From: Syntrophopropionicum propionicicum_A
GTDB taxonomy: Bacteria > Bacillota > Desulfotomaculia > Desulfotomaculales > Pelotomaculaceae
NCBI RefSeq assembly: GCF_048984525.1
Contig: NZ_JBMGJC010000007.1
Span: 1-64,000, forward strand
Reading direction: 5' to 3'
Length of the DNA: 64,000 nucleotides
Shown here one piece after another: positions 17,606 through 24,917 of the stretch (position 1 is its first letter; each line of letters begins with the position of its first letter). Position numbers and translations under genes: made by a program. The notes under the pieces are model-generated. The model saw nothing but the letters and a program-made list of their open reading frames with translations, had not been told where the DNA came from and searched no databases.

Positions 17606-17654
17606 TGCAGGGTAGGCTTCAGCCGACCAATGTGCGACTGAAGTCGCACCTACA
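17606..17654. repeat. Double-hairpin repeat of the GTAGGG family
   Basis: Two hairpins stand side by side: GGTAGGCTTCAGCCGACC (17611-17628, one mismatch) and GTGCGACTGAAGTCGCAC (17632-17649), with a CCTACA-type right flank. The same two-hairpin design recurs at 3533-3582 (reverse order) and 37125-37176. It is followed by the simple repeat CACGTCTCACGTCTCA near 17671-17690. Confidence 0.7.
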
Positions 17655-17695
17655 ATTCTCACTTCCTACGTCTCACGTCTCACGTCTCAATGGAG

Positions 17696-17782
17696 CGTGT
17701 CAAGAGGACAGTTCTTCTGACACGCTTTGCCCTCTAGTATTATAATTTGTAAGCGTGTCAGAAAAACCGTCCCCTAGACACG
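17696..17782. repeat. REP-like inverted repeat, GTGTCAAG-GGACRGTT family
   Basis: The left arm 17696-17724 (CGTGTCAAGAGGACAGTTCT...) and the right arm 17754-17782 are imperfect reverse complements around a 29-base AT-rich centre. The geometry matches 3431-3517 and 3662-3748. It lies just downstream of the redox gene at 17813. Confidence 0.75.
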
Positions 17783-17812
17783 CTCCCGCATCACGTCTCA
17801 ATTCCGTCTTGT

Positions 17813-19417
17813 CTAATTTTCCAGCCACTCGAAATACGGCCGGTCAAAAATGGCCATGGCGTTGGCCATCAGCTCCGCGATGCCGCCGTACCGCACGTTG
17901 AACCTGGCCGTGGCCTGGTAGTAATCCAGCATATCCCGGAAAGCGCCCTTGCAGTTGGAGCATGGCGCGCAGATATACTTTGGTGTGGAGGAGTCCTCAA
18001 CCGTGTCCTGGAAGGCGTCCAGGATCTGCTTGAACTTCATCCGGGCGGCGACCTTCATTTCCCATTCGGGGAAATTCATGCTCCTCATCACGGCAAAGCC
18101 GCCGCCCCCTCCACAGCAGTAGTTTTTCACCCCGTGGGGAACCATTTCCCTGAACCGGGGGCAGAGGGATTTGAGGATTTGGCGCTGGGGCATAACCACG
18201 CCCATGGAGCGTACAATATTGCAGGGATCGTGCAGGGTAACCGGAAAATTGTTGCGAAGCGGGTCGAACTTAATCGCGCCGCTCATGACAATATCCCGCA
18301 GGATGGGGAAGCTGCTTTCACGCGGGATATTGTCCGCGCCAACCGCCAGCCGGTCGGACGACACGGCCGCGGCCCGGTGGGCGTGGCCGCACTCCCCGAT
18401 TACTATTCTCCTCACACCCAGCTCCCGGGCCGCCCGCCGCTGGGCGAGGGCGATTTTCCGCGCCTGGGCGTCGTCGTACCAGATACCGTAGTTGACCCCG
18501 TCGTAGCCGGCCAGCTCGCTGCTCATGGTCCAGTCCAGGCCGGCTTCCTCGAAAAGGATGGCGAAGGCGGCCGGGTTATCGGGCCAGGACAAAAACTCGC
18601 CGGCATTGTGGATCAGCAGGATATCCGCGCCTTTTTTATCCACTGGTATTTTGTACTGCCGGCCCAGCCGCTCAAATATATCTTCCTCGATAAACTCTAT
18701 CGTATCTTTAAAGGCACTACTGTTCATACCGGTGCTCGACCCGGTTTTTAGCTGCAGCACCGTCCCCCTCTCATGCAGGAGGGTCGGGGCCATGCCCATC
18801 TCCATACTGAAAAGAGCCCGGATCTCCCTGGCGATCATGCTGTTGTCCAACCCCATGGGACAGGTCTGGGCGCAGCGGCGGCAGAGGTTGCAGCGGTAGG
18901 CCAGCTCGCCCAGGCGCAGGACGGCTTCGATATTAATATCAATATGCCCGCCGGTAAACCGGGCGGCCAGGCCGCCTCCTTTTTTATAACTTTTATACAG
19001 CCTGCGCAGTGTTTCCGAGCGGAAAAGAGGCCGGTACGCCTCTTTCCCGCCACTGGCCTGGAAGATGTGGCATGCTTGTGAACAGGAGTCGCACCTGGCG
19101 CAATACTCAAAAGCTAGAAGAAAAGGCGTCAAAAAGCCCCGGTTGGTCTCTTTTGAAAAAAGCTTATCCAGACCGCTTAAAAATTTTCTGATCAACTCTT
19201 CTTCTTCAGCCTTTGAAACGGGGCGTTTAAGCCTGTCGTTGCCGATTACGCCGTCTACAGTGGTGCAGTAAGTTTCCCGCCAGGCGTCCTTCAACGGCTT
19301 AAGGCCGGGTTCCAGGCCAGGTTTATCATAGGGCGCCGGCAAAGGCATGAATTTGTCAAGGCTGACCAACTGGTCGGAAGACGGCCTGGATATATCTTGA
19401 GGTCTTAACTTATACAA
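17813..19417 (-). CDS. HdrD/DsrK-like iron-sulfur oxidoreductase (two 4Fe-4S motifs and CCG domains)
   Basis: The 534-aa protein has two ferredoxin-type motifs, C-A-R-C-D-S-C-S-Q-A-C and C-N-L-C-R-R-C-A-Q-T-C-P (about residues 110-220). Two cysteine-rich CCG-type regions follow (H-D-P-C-N-I-V ... N-Y-C-C-G-G-G-G-G and I-C-A-P-C-S-N-C-K-G). This is the layout of HdrD, DsrK and TmcB, which pass quinol electrons to a cytoplasmic disulfide or other acceptor through a special 4Fe-4S centre. The NarI-like cytochrome gene lies 46 bases upstream, so the two probably form a membrane complex. The true acceptor cannot be told; no dsr or hdrABC gene is nearby. Confidence 0.88.
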   Translation of the reverse strand: MYKLRPQDISRPSSDQLVSLDKFMPLPAPYDKPGLEPGLKPLKDAWRETYCTTVDGVIGNDRLKRPVSKAEEEELIRKFLSGLDKLFSKETNRGFLTPFLLAFEYCARCDSCSQACHIFQASGGKEAYRPLFRSETLRRLYKSYKKGGGLAARFTGGHIDINIEAVLRLGELAYRCNLCRRCAQTCPMGLDNSMIAREIRALFSMEMGMAPTLLHERGTVLQLKTGSSTGMNSSAFKDTIEFIEEDIFERLGRQYKIPVDKKGADILLIHNAGEFLSWPDNPAAFAILFEEAGLDWTMSSELAGYDGVNYGIWYDDAQARKIALAQRRAARELGVRRIVIGECGHAHRAAAVSSDRLAVGADNIPRESSFPILRDIVMSGAIKFDPLRNNFPVTLHDPCNIVRSMGVVMPQRQILKSLCPRFREMVPHGVKNYCCGGGGGFAVMRSMNFPEWEMKVAARMKFKQILDAFQDTVEDSSTPKYICAPCSNCKGAFRDMLDYYQATARFNVRYGGIAELMANAMAIFDRPYFEWLEN

Positions 19418-19463
19418 TTCCAGAACACCCTTCAGTACTTAGTTGATTAATATATTACCCTGC

Positions 19464-20357
19464 TTATTCGTCAGAATTTGTGTGGGGCGAGGACCACCTG
19501 TCACGCGGCTTGTAAGCGAGATTTTTGATGACCTTCCCTTCCATTACAGAACCTCTCAGGTTGGGTTCATTGTCCCAGAGCACCCGGTGATACGCGAAAT
19601 ACTTGCCGACGTAGTGGCTTATTTTAGTCAGGGGAATATAAATCAATAATGACCCGAACAATAAAATATGGGCAGTGAGCGCGGCCCCGGCCCTGATGGG
19701 CGCCAGGGTAAGCATGGCTGTTACCGCATGCCGGCCGTAATTAAAGCCGGGATCCATACTCCAGGCAACCATACCCGAAACAGACGCGGCAAAAATTAAT
19801 AACAGGCTGAAGTAATCATCCGCGCCGCTGTATTCTCTCAGCGTATCTTCCGATATCCTGTACAAAAACAGGGCGGCGCTGCCGCTCGCTGCCAGAATGG
19901 TGCCGCAGAGACCTGTAACAAATGTTGAATAATAAACAAGAGCCGCCCAAGGATTGCTGCCGGCGCCGCTTGAAGTTGCCGGCTGCAAACCGGAAAGCTC
20001 AGTAATCGCCCCGGCCAGAAGGAATAATGTGAACAGTCCCAGCAGATAGATGCCCAAATGCATGGCGTAGCTGTAATACCAGTGTTTCCTCCGGTTAATA
20101 AAAAGGTTCTTCATAAACAATATTTCTTTAAACATTTCCTTGTAACCGCCGGCAAGTGAGACCCGCCTCGGCCTGGTCCACCACTCTGCTTCCTCGTGGT
20201 AGGAGCCGCCGTATTCCCTCCTGCCGCCAGGCTCCCAGGGGACGGGGTACAGTTCCCAGCGGTTGGCCAGCGGGTGCCGGGCATACTGATAAAACTTATA
20301 AAGTGACAAGCCGCAAAAGGACGTAACAACTATATACATAAAAACCGTGAGAAGCAA
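19464..20357 (-). CDS. NarI/DsrM-like membrane cytochrome b subunit
   Basis: The 297-aa protein has about six hydrophobic helices. Histidines at Y-A-M-H-L-G-I-Y, Y-G-R-H-A-V-T-A and A-H-I-L-L-F-G could be haem ligands. This is the expected quinone-reactive partner of the HdrD/DsrK-like protein encoded next, as in DsrMK and TmcBC. The start is TTG at 20357 with a GGGAGG ribosome site ten bases before; the next in-frame ATG (20339) has none. A short soluble loop near residues 30-75 is rich in Trp, Arg and Glu. Confidence 0.85.
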   Translation of the reverse strand: MLLTVFMYIVVTSFCGLSLYKFYQYARHPLANRWELYPVPWEPGGRREYGGSYHEEAEWWTRPRRVSLAGGYKEMFKEILFMKNLFINRRKHWYYSYAMHLGIYLLGLFTLFLLAGAITELSGLQPATSSGAGSNPWAALVYYSTFVTGLCGTILAASGSAALFLYRISEDTLREYSGADDYFSLLLIFAASVSGMVAWSMDPGFNYGRHAVTAMLTLAPIRAGAALTAHILLFGSLLIYIPLTKISHYVGKYFAYHRVLWDNEPNLRGSVMEGKVIKNLAYKPRDRWSSPHTNSDE

Positions 20358-20390
20358 AATTGATAAACCTCCCGAGGGGATAATAACAAA

Positions 20391-20411
20391 ACCGGCCAGA
20401 TATCAGCCGGT
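20391..20411 (-). terminator. Intrinsic terminator after argH
   Basis: ACCGGC and GCCGGT arms enclose a nine-base loop. On the minus strand the stem is followed by TTTGTTATT. It lies 40 bases past the argH stop and just upstream of the redox operon, separating the two units. Confidence 0.7.
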
Positions 20412-20449
20412 AGCTTTAAATAACGGTTAAGCTGCTTAAGCGCAATATC

Positions 20450-21823
20450 TTAACCCAGGCGCTGCCTGGCCCTGGCTATGGCCTCCGCGACTGTTCCCGG
20501 CGCCGGGCCTCCCGGCACTTTCCTCGACTGGACACAGTTCCTGATGTCGATAGCATTGTACACATCTTCTTCCACCAGGGAGCTGAACTCTTTGTATTCC
20601 TCCAGGCTCATCCCTTCCAGCGTCTGGCCCTTTTTCAGGCAGTACAGCACCGCCTTCCCCGCTGCCTCGTGGGCTTCACGGAAAGGCATCCCCCTGCGTA
20701 CTAAATAGTCAGCCAGGTCAGTGGCGTTGGTAAAGCCCCCCCGTGCTGCCTGGGCCATTACATCTTTCTTTACCTGGATGGTTTCCAGCATGGGCTTAAA
20801 AATAATCAGGCATTTTTTCACGGTGTCGACCGCGTCAAAAAGCGCTTCCTTGTCTTCCTGCATATCCTTGTTGTAGGCCAGGGGAAGGCCTTTCAGCATG
20901 GTCAGCAGCGCCTGCAGGTCACCGAATACCCTTCCTGACTTGCCGCGGATCAGTTCCGCCACGTCCGGATTTTTTTTCTGGGGCATCATGCTGCTGCCGG
21001 TGCTGTAGGCGTCATCCAGCTCGATAAAGGCAAATTCTGCTGAAGACCAGAGAATGATTTCCTCGCAAAGGCGGCTCATATGGACCATGATCAAGGAAGC
21101 GGACGCCGCGAACTCTACGGCGAAATCGCGGTCGCTTACCGAATCAAGGCTGTTTTCAGTAACAGCGGCAAAACCAAGCTGCCGGGCCACGTATTCCCGG
21201 TCCAGGGGGAAGGTGGTCCCAGCGAGGGCACCCGCCCCCAGCGGCATGACGTCGGTACGCCTGCGGCAGTCGCCCAACCGCTCCTCATCGCGGCGGAACA
21301 TCTCGCAGTAGGCCATCAGGTGGTGCGCGTAAGTGACAGGCTGGGCCCGCTGCAGGTGTGTGTAGCCGGGCATTACCGTATCAAGGTGCTTTTCCGCCAG
21401 ATCCAGCAGGGATGCCTGAAGCCCGCGCAGCAGGGCGGTGATACTGTCGATTTCATCTTTCAGGTACATGCGTATATCCAGGGCTACCTGGTCGTTCCTG
21501 CTGCGCGCCGTATGCAGCTTTTTGCCCAGTTCGCCGACTCTTTCGGTCAGCAGCTGCTCCACATTCATATGTATGTCTTCGGCTCCAACAGAAAACTCTA
21601 CCCGGCCGGCTTCAATGTCAGCGAGGACCTCTTCCAGCCCGCGGATAATGGCGCCGGCCTCATCGGGCTCAATTATGCCGGCCCGGCCAAGCATTGAGGC
21701 GTGAGCAATGCTGCCTTTTATATCGTATTTATACAACCTCTGATCAAAAGAAATGGAAGAATGAAAATCTTCCACTAAACGGTCAGTTTCTTTTTGAAAA
21801 CGGCCGCCCCATAATTTGGCCAT
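20450..21823 (-). CDS. argH: Argininosuccinate lyase
   Basis: The 457-aa protein is full length for ArgH. It shows the fumarase/aspartase-superfamily signature G-S-S-M-M-P-Q-K-K-N-P, H-T-A-R-S-R-N-D-Q in the N-terminal domain and G-Y-T-H-L-Q-R-A-Q-P with the conserved His. It splits argininosuccinate to arginine and fumarate, the last step of the pathway. AGAGGTG precedes ATG. The other arg genes lie 15 kb away at 37354-44395. Directly upstream (12 bases) is a small membrane-protein gene in the same direction. Confidence 0.96.
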   Translation of the reverse strand: MAKLWGGRFQKETDRLVEDFHSSISFDQRLYKYDIKGSIAHASMLGRAGIIEPDEAGAIIRGLEEVLADIEAGRVEFSVGAEDIHMNVEQLLTERVGELGKKLHTARSRNDQVALDIRMYLKDEIDSITALLRGLQASLLDLAEKHLDTVMPGYTHLQRAQPVTYAHHLMAYCEMFRRDEERLGDCRRRTDVMPLGAGALAGTTFPLDREYVARQLGFAAVTENSLDSVSDRDFAVEFAASASLIMVHMSRLCEEIILWSSAEFAFIELDDAYSTGSSMMPQKKNPDVAELIRGKSGRVFGDLQALLTMLKGLPLAYNKDMQEDKEALFDAVDTVKKCLIIFKPMLETIQVKKDVMAQAARGGFTNATDLADYLVRRGMPFREAHEAAGKAVLYCLKKGQTLEGMSLEEYKEFSSLVEEDVYNAIDIRNCVQSRKVPGGPAPGTVAEAIARARQRLG

Positions 21824-21835
21824 GTCTGCACCTCT

Positions 21836-22015
21836 CTAAAAAAAGAAAAACGCCGGTTTGCCCGCAATAACATTAGCGATCATTATAATGGGAATAAGAA
21901 AGACCGCTAATGTGAGAAAAAGAATAAATAATTTCAAACGTCTGTTTTTATAAAAAGGATGCTGCTCCATCGGCGCCTGCTCCAAATTACCATCGTCCAC
22001 TTTTTCTTCGACCAT
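21836..22015 (-). CDS. Small single-span membrane protein (59 aa) directly upstream of argH
   Basis: ATG at 22015 is preceded by GGGGGTGA at good distance. The product starts MVEEKVDDGNLEQAPMEQHP, continues with basic K-N-R-R-L-K and has one hydrophobic helix from about 30 to 51 (L-F-I-L-F-L-T-L-A-V-F-L-I-P-I-I-M-I-A), ending P-A-F-F-F-F. The acidic N-terminus and following positive residues suggest the N-terminus stays in the cytoplasm. It ends 12 bases before argH and is probably co-transcribed. I recognise no family. Confidence 0.6.
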   Translation of the reverse strand: MVEEKVDDGNLEQAPMEQHPFYKNRRLKLFILFLTLAVFLIPIIMIANVIAGKPAFFFF

Positions 22016-22085
22016 TTCTTCACCCCCACGCGATTTTTATTATTAATTCTAACATGTCCATTTTATATTGCAAATAAAATTAAGA

Positions 22086-22115
22086 GGAAGCAGGCAATTT
22101 TGTCCGCCTACTTCC
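22086..22115 (-). terminator. Terminator-like hairpin after the 28-aa peptide gene
   Basis: GGAAGCAGGC pairs with GCCTACTTCC with one mismatch around a ten-base loop. On the minus strand it is followed by TCTTAATTTTATTT. It lies 36 bases beyond the stop at 22151. Confidence 0.55.
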
Positions 22116-22150
22116 CCCTAATGTGTTCCGGTTTTAAGGTCCAAAGCTAA

Positions 22151-22237
22151 TTAAGCCTCCTTTTTTGATTCTTCATCAGCTATTGACTCTAACCCGATGT
22201 CCTTAAGGATTTCATTAATGAGTTCTTTTGTCACCAT
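22151..22237 (-). CDS. Very small peptide gene (28 aa), function unknown
   Basis: ATG at 22237 follows a very strong ribosome site, AAAGGGGGGATTAA. The peptide starts MVTKELINEILKDIGLESIA and ends D-E-E-S-K-K-E-A. It is highly charged, helix-prone, free of Cys and Trp, and has no membrane segment. A terminator-like hairpin follows. It could be a regulatory or leader peptide; it has no rare-codon or Arg run that would suggest attenuation. No family is recognised. Confidence 0.5.
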   Translation of the reverse strand: MVTKELINEILKDIGLESIADEESKKEA

Positions 22238-22339
22238 TTAATCCCCCCTTTATTTATTAATATATGAGCCCTTTTAACGTGGCGTGATACTGATTATACA
22301 GACTAATAATTGGAAAGTCAACGATATTTTTACTGCAAA

Positions 22340-22522
22340 TTAATCCTTATATCGGGTCCGGTAGGTGAATTTGTCGCTGCCGCACTTCCTGCACCGGCAT
22401 CCCTTTGACTGCATCCGCCATATTTCTTCACTGGAAAGTTCCCCCGTACGGCTTAAGTCTACTGTTACAGCTTCCACCTCGTGCCTGTTCTCACATACAA
22501 ATGTTATGACCAACTTGCTCAC
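22340..22522 (-). CDS. Small putative zinc-ribbon protein (60 aa)
   Basis: The start is GTG at 22522 with GAGGTAG eight bases before. The product holds five cysteines: C10-E-N-R-H and C43-R-C45-R-K-C48 near the end, enough for one metal site (C-x3-H and C-x2-C). The C-terminal R-C-R-K-C-G-S-D-K-F-T-Y-R resembles a zinc-ribbon knuckle. No family is recognised. It precedes the 28-aa gene in the same direction by about 100 bases. The 168 bases upstream are AT-rich and hold its probable promoter and the terminator at 22648-22671. Confidence 0.55.
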   Translation of the reverse strand: MSKLVITFVCENRHEVEAVTVDLSRTGELSSEEIWRMQSKGCRCRKCGSDKFTYRTRYKD

Positions 22523-22647
22523 TATATGCTACCTCAATAGATATTTATTTTTATAATATACTATAAAAAAATACCATAAAAGACTTGACAAAAAGATTGT
22601 ACTGAATAGAAACAAAAAGATTCAACATGTTTCCATAAAGAAAATCA

Positions 22648-22671
22648 ACCCTCCTCAAAAGAGGAAGGTTG
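22648..22671 (-). terminator. Terminator of the sigma / GerW operon
   Basis: The arms AACCCTCCTC and GAGGAAGGTT pair with one mismatch around a short A-rich loop. On the minus strand TGATTTTCTTT follows. It lies about 20 bases after the stop of the GerW-like gene. Confidence 0.6.
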
Positions 22672-22690
22672 GATGTTAAAATAATGTTCT

Positions 22691-23041
22691 CTACTCGGCG
22701 CTTGTTCCTTCCTTGCTGAACTTGCTCACGATCTCCGGAATCATCCCCGCCAGTTTTTCCAGGGTACCCTTCTGTCCCAGGTTGTAAATATTTACTTCCC
22801 CGTCACGGATAACGATCAGTGCGGAAGGGCTGACTTTGGCCCCTGCTCCGCCGCCTCCCCCTTTCCCGACGCCTTTACCGGGTTCCGATCCTTCACCGAC
22901 ACCTGTGCCAAAGCCGAAGCTGGCCGACATAACGGGGATGATTGTTGTATTGTCCACATTGATTGGATCTCCGACGATGGTCTTGGTTTTAATCATGTTC
23001 TCCAGGTGTGAAACAATGGCTTCCATACTTTCTTTAAACAT
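22691..23041 (-). CDS. ytfJ: GerW/YtfJ-family sporulation protein
   Basis: The 116-aa protein has the YtfJ pattern. An N-terminal helix is followed by T-I-I-P-V-M-S-A-S-F-G-F-G-T-G, a long Gly-rich loop (G-K-G-V-G-K-G-G-G-G-G-A-G) and S-P-S-A-L-I-V-I-R-D-G-E-V. In Bacillus GerW is a spore protein needed for L-alanine germination and is encoded after ytfI (DUF2953). The same DUF2953 gene stands two bases upstream here, supporting the call. It is the last gene of the ECF sigma operon. Confidence 0.88.
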   Translation of the reverse strand: MFKESMEAIVSHLENMIKTKTIVGDPINVDNTTIIPVMSASFGFGTGVGEGSEPGKGVGKGGGGGAGAKVSPSALIVIRDGEVNIYNLGQKGTLEKLAGMIPEIVSKFSKEGTSAE

Positions 23042-23043
23042 TT

Positions 23044-23703
23044 TTACACCCTCCTTTTAATTTTTGATTTTATGATTCTCCACCATATCTTCCTGACCGC
23101 GGGGGCAAAAAAGAATCCAATGGTATGAAAAATTAACACCGCCGGTATCAGCGTCGCGCTCATTTCACCGCACAGGTTCAGGATAAGTTCCTGGAAATTG
23201 GGATTGAGGCGCAGTGTACAGCGGCTGCTGTTTATCAATCCAACCAACGCCGACAGGTATCCGGTAACCGCCGGGTCACCGGCGCCGTATTCTCCTTCGA
23301 GGCACAGCCTTAAGTTCAGGGAACGATGGGCGCGGCCGAGAAAAGCTAATACTTCCTTCAATAAAAGCCTGTTAAAAAAAATTTTTATATCTGAAAATCC
23401 CTGCCGGTTAGTTTTTTTTGTTTCTTTTGCTTTTTCTTTTATTTTGTCTTTGGCTTTTTCTTTTTGAACGGCGGAGCTTTTTTCGTGCAGCCGTTTACGC
23501 CAAAAACCAAGGCGCACATAGAATATGTTCCCGCTTTCAGCCATAACCATGCTGAAGGATGTCAGTCCTCCCGCCCAGCTGATTTCCCCCCGGAAATTTT
23601 TCTTTTCTGCCAGGCAACCCTGCGCGTGTAAGGATATCGGCGTCAGCAAGACAACTGCTATAATGATGGCTATTGCAATTACCGCCCACATGATTATGCT
23701 CAC
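23044..23703 (-). CDS. DUF2953 membrane-anchored protein (YtfI-like)
   Basis: The 219-aa protein has one N-terminal membrane helix (about residues 4-22), then S-W-A-G-G-L-T-S-F as expected for DUF2953. A very basic Lys/Glu stretch (about 75-100) and a conserved G-x-G-D-P-A-V-T-G-Y-L-S-A-L motif follow. A second hydrophobic stretch lies near the end. It pairs with the GerW-like gene as ytfI-ytfJ do in Bacillus. Its molecular role is unknown. Confidence 0.85.
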   Translation of the reverse strand: MSIIMWAVIAIAIIIAVVLLTPISLHAQGCLAEKKNFRGEISWAGGLTSFSMVMAESGNIFYVRLGFWRKRLHEKSSAVQKEKAKDKIKEKAKETKKTNRQGFSDIKIFFNRLLLKEVLAFLGRAHRSLNLRLCLEGEYGAGDPAVTGYLSALVGLINSSRCTLRLNPNFQELILNLCGEMSATLIPAVLIFHTIGFFFAPAVRKIWWRIIKSKIKRRV

Positions 23704-23706
23704 GAT

Positions 23707-24135
23707 CTACCGCCCCCGGTTCTTCTTCCAAAGGCGCCCGGCGCCTGACAAGGAGTTGGCCAGCAGCTCCGGTATCTCCCTTGCCGCTGTTACAACCGCC
23801 CCCCTTAATTGCCCCGCGCCGGGAAGATAGGCTAGAGTATACTTCAGCGGGCTGAATGCCAGCTTTTGTGATTCCCAGAAGTTAAGCTTCTTTTCATCTG
23901 ATTTTTGCCTCTGCCGCATGGCTGTGGTTATCGCCTGCCGGCGAAGGTAAGGAAGTACGGCAGGAGCCTCGATTTCTTCCGGGCACGCCAGCTCCAGCCA
24001 TAGCAGCTTTAAGCGGGAATACTCCTGGCGGCAGGCCGTGCAGCCGGCCAGGTGTGCCATTAATTCTTTTTCCTCATCAGCATTAAGTTCTCCATCAAGA
24101 AAACCCTGGATCAATTCAATATTACATATGGTCAC
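23707..24135 (-). CDS. Anti-sigma factor with zinc-finger (zf-HC2) domain
   Basis: The 142-aa protein has the ZAS-type motif H-L-A-G-C-T-A-C in residues 28-35 after an acidic helix (F-L-D-G-E-L-N-A-D-E-E-K-E-L). No convincing membrane helix follows, which would suggest a soluble or peripheral anti-sigma. It starts on the last base of the sigma gene (ATG overlaps TGA), so the two are translationally coupled and made in fixed ratio. Confidence 0.88.
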   Translation of the reverse strand: MTICNIELIQGFLDGELNADEEKELMAHLAGCTACRQEYSRLKLLWLELACPEEIEAPAVLPYLRRQAITTAMRQRQKSDEKKLNFWESQKLAFSPLKYTLAYLPGAGQLRGAVVTAAREIPELLANSLSGAGRLWKKNRGR

Positions 24136-24716
24136 TAAGGCACCTCCCAGCCATAGGTCTTACTCAAGGCCTCCCTGAGAAGCCTTCGCCCGCGAAAGAG
24201 ACGGGTCTTTACAGTTCCAACGGGCATCCCCGCAGAGGAGGCAATTTCTTCATAGCTCATCCCCTCCTGGTGGCGCAAAACCAGGACCAGGCGGAGCGGC
24301 GGCGGCAGGCGCTGCAAAGCGATTTTCAGGGCATCCCGGATCTCTAAATACTCGACTATAGCCAAAGGGTCACTGCCGTTTTTATCTGCCAAGGTATCAG
24401 CCAGGGTATAATTTTCTTCATTAACGGCATCGATTGAAAACGTTTCTGGCGCTCTCCCGCGCAGGAAGTTAAGGCAGACGTTAATCACCACCCGCCGCAG
24501 CCATGGCTTAAAGGGACGGCCTAACTGGTATGTGTCCAGCCCGGTTATAATTCTCAACATTGACTCCTGGGCCAGCTCCAGAGAGTCTTCTCTGTTATTC
24601 GCCAGGCGGTGGCACAGGCTGAAAATATATCCCTCATAGCGGGAAAGCAACAGGTTGCAAGCTTCATCCTGCCCGTCCCGGCATCTGAGCGCCAGCTGGT
24701 GGTCATCAGCTGCCAA
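24135..24716 (-). CDS. ECF-family RNA polymerase sigma factor
   Basis: The 193-aa protein has sigma region 2 (Y-I-F-S-L-C-H-R-L-A-N-N-R-E-D-S-L-E-L-A-Q-E) and region 4 (R-H-Q-E-G-M-S-Y-E-E-I-A ... G-T-V-K-T-R-L-F-R-G-R). This is SigW/RpoE-like and region 3 is absent, as in ECF sigmas. The start is TTG at 24716, six bases after a GGGGGGG ribosome site. It leads an operon with its anti-sigma, DUF2953 and a GerW-like gene, which suggests it links a signal to spore or envelope functions. Confidence 0.93.
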   Translation of the reverse strand: MAADDHQLALRCRDGQDEACNLLLSRYEGYIFSLCHRLANNREDSLELAQESMLRIITGLDTYQLGRPFKPWLRRVVINVCLNFLRGRAPETFSIDAVNEENYTLADTLADKNGSDPLAIVEYLEIRDALKIALQRLPPPLRLVLVLRHQEGMSYEEIASSAGMPVGTVKTRLFRGRRLLREALSKTYGWEVP

Positions 24717-24749
24717 CTGAAGCCCCCCCTTTAACCCTTCTATATTCCT

Positions 24750-24777
24750 TTACACAACCGCGGGGTAAAAAGTTTCA
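24750..24777 (-). promoter_or_regulatory. Candidate autoregulated ECF promoter
   Basis: On the minus strand TGAAAC (24777-24772) is followed after 16 bases by GTGTAA (24755-24750). TGAAACTTTTT with about 16 bases to a GT-containing -10 matches the usual ECF (SigW/RpoE) -35 well and its -10 (CGT) only partly. The position, about 35 bases before the sigma gene, supports autoregulation. Confidence 0.4.
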
Positions 24778-24888
24778 CAGTTATTATAAAAAACTAATTA
24801 AATTTTATTAAGTTTCCACACTGGGATATCCTTCAGCAAAAAACAATAGAACAAAAATGACGTCCCCTGCCTCCCCTGAAAAACAAAA

Positions 24889-24914
24889 GGAAACAAAAGA
24901 AATTCCTTGTTTCC
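24889..24914 (-). terminator. Terminator of the methyltransferase gene
   Basis: GGAAACAA and TTGTTTCC pair perfectly around a ten-base loop. On the minus strand the stem is followed by TTTTGTTTTTC. It begins four bases after the stop of the gene at 24918. Confidence 0.8.
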
Positions 24915-24917
24915 CAT

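Noticed and set aside
22040..22090. Possible riboswitch or T-box before argH
   Set aside because: The region has small genes and simple hairpins but no recognisable T-box sequence or ligand-binding core.
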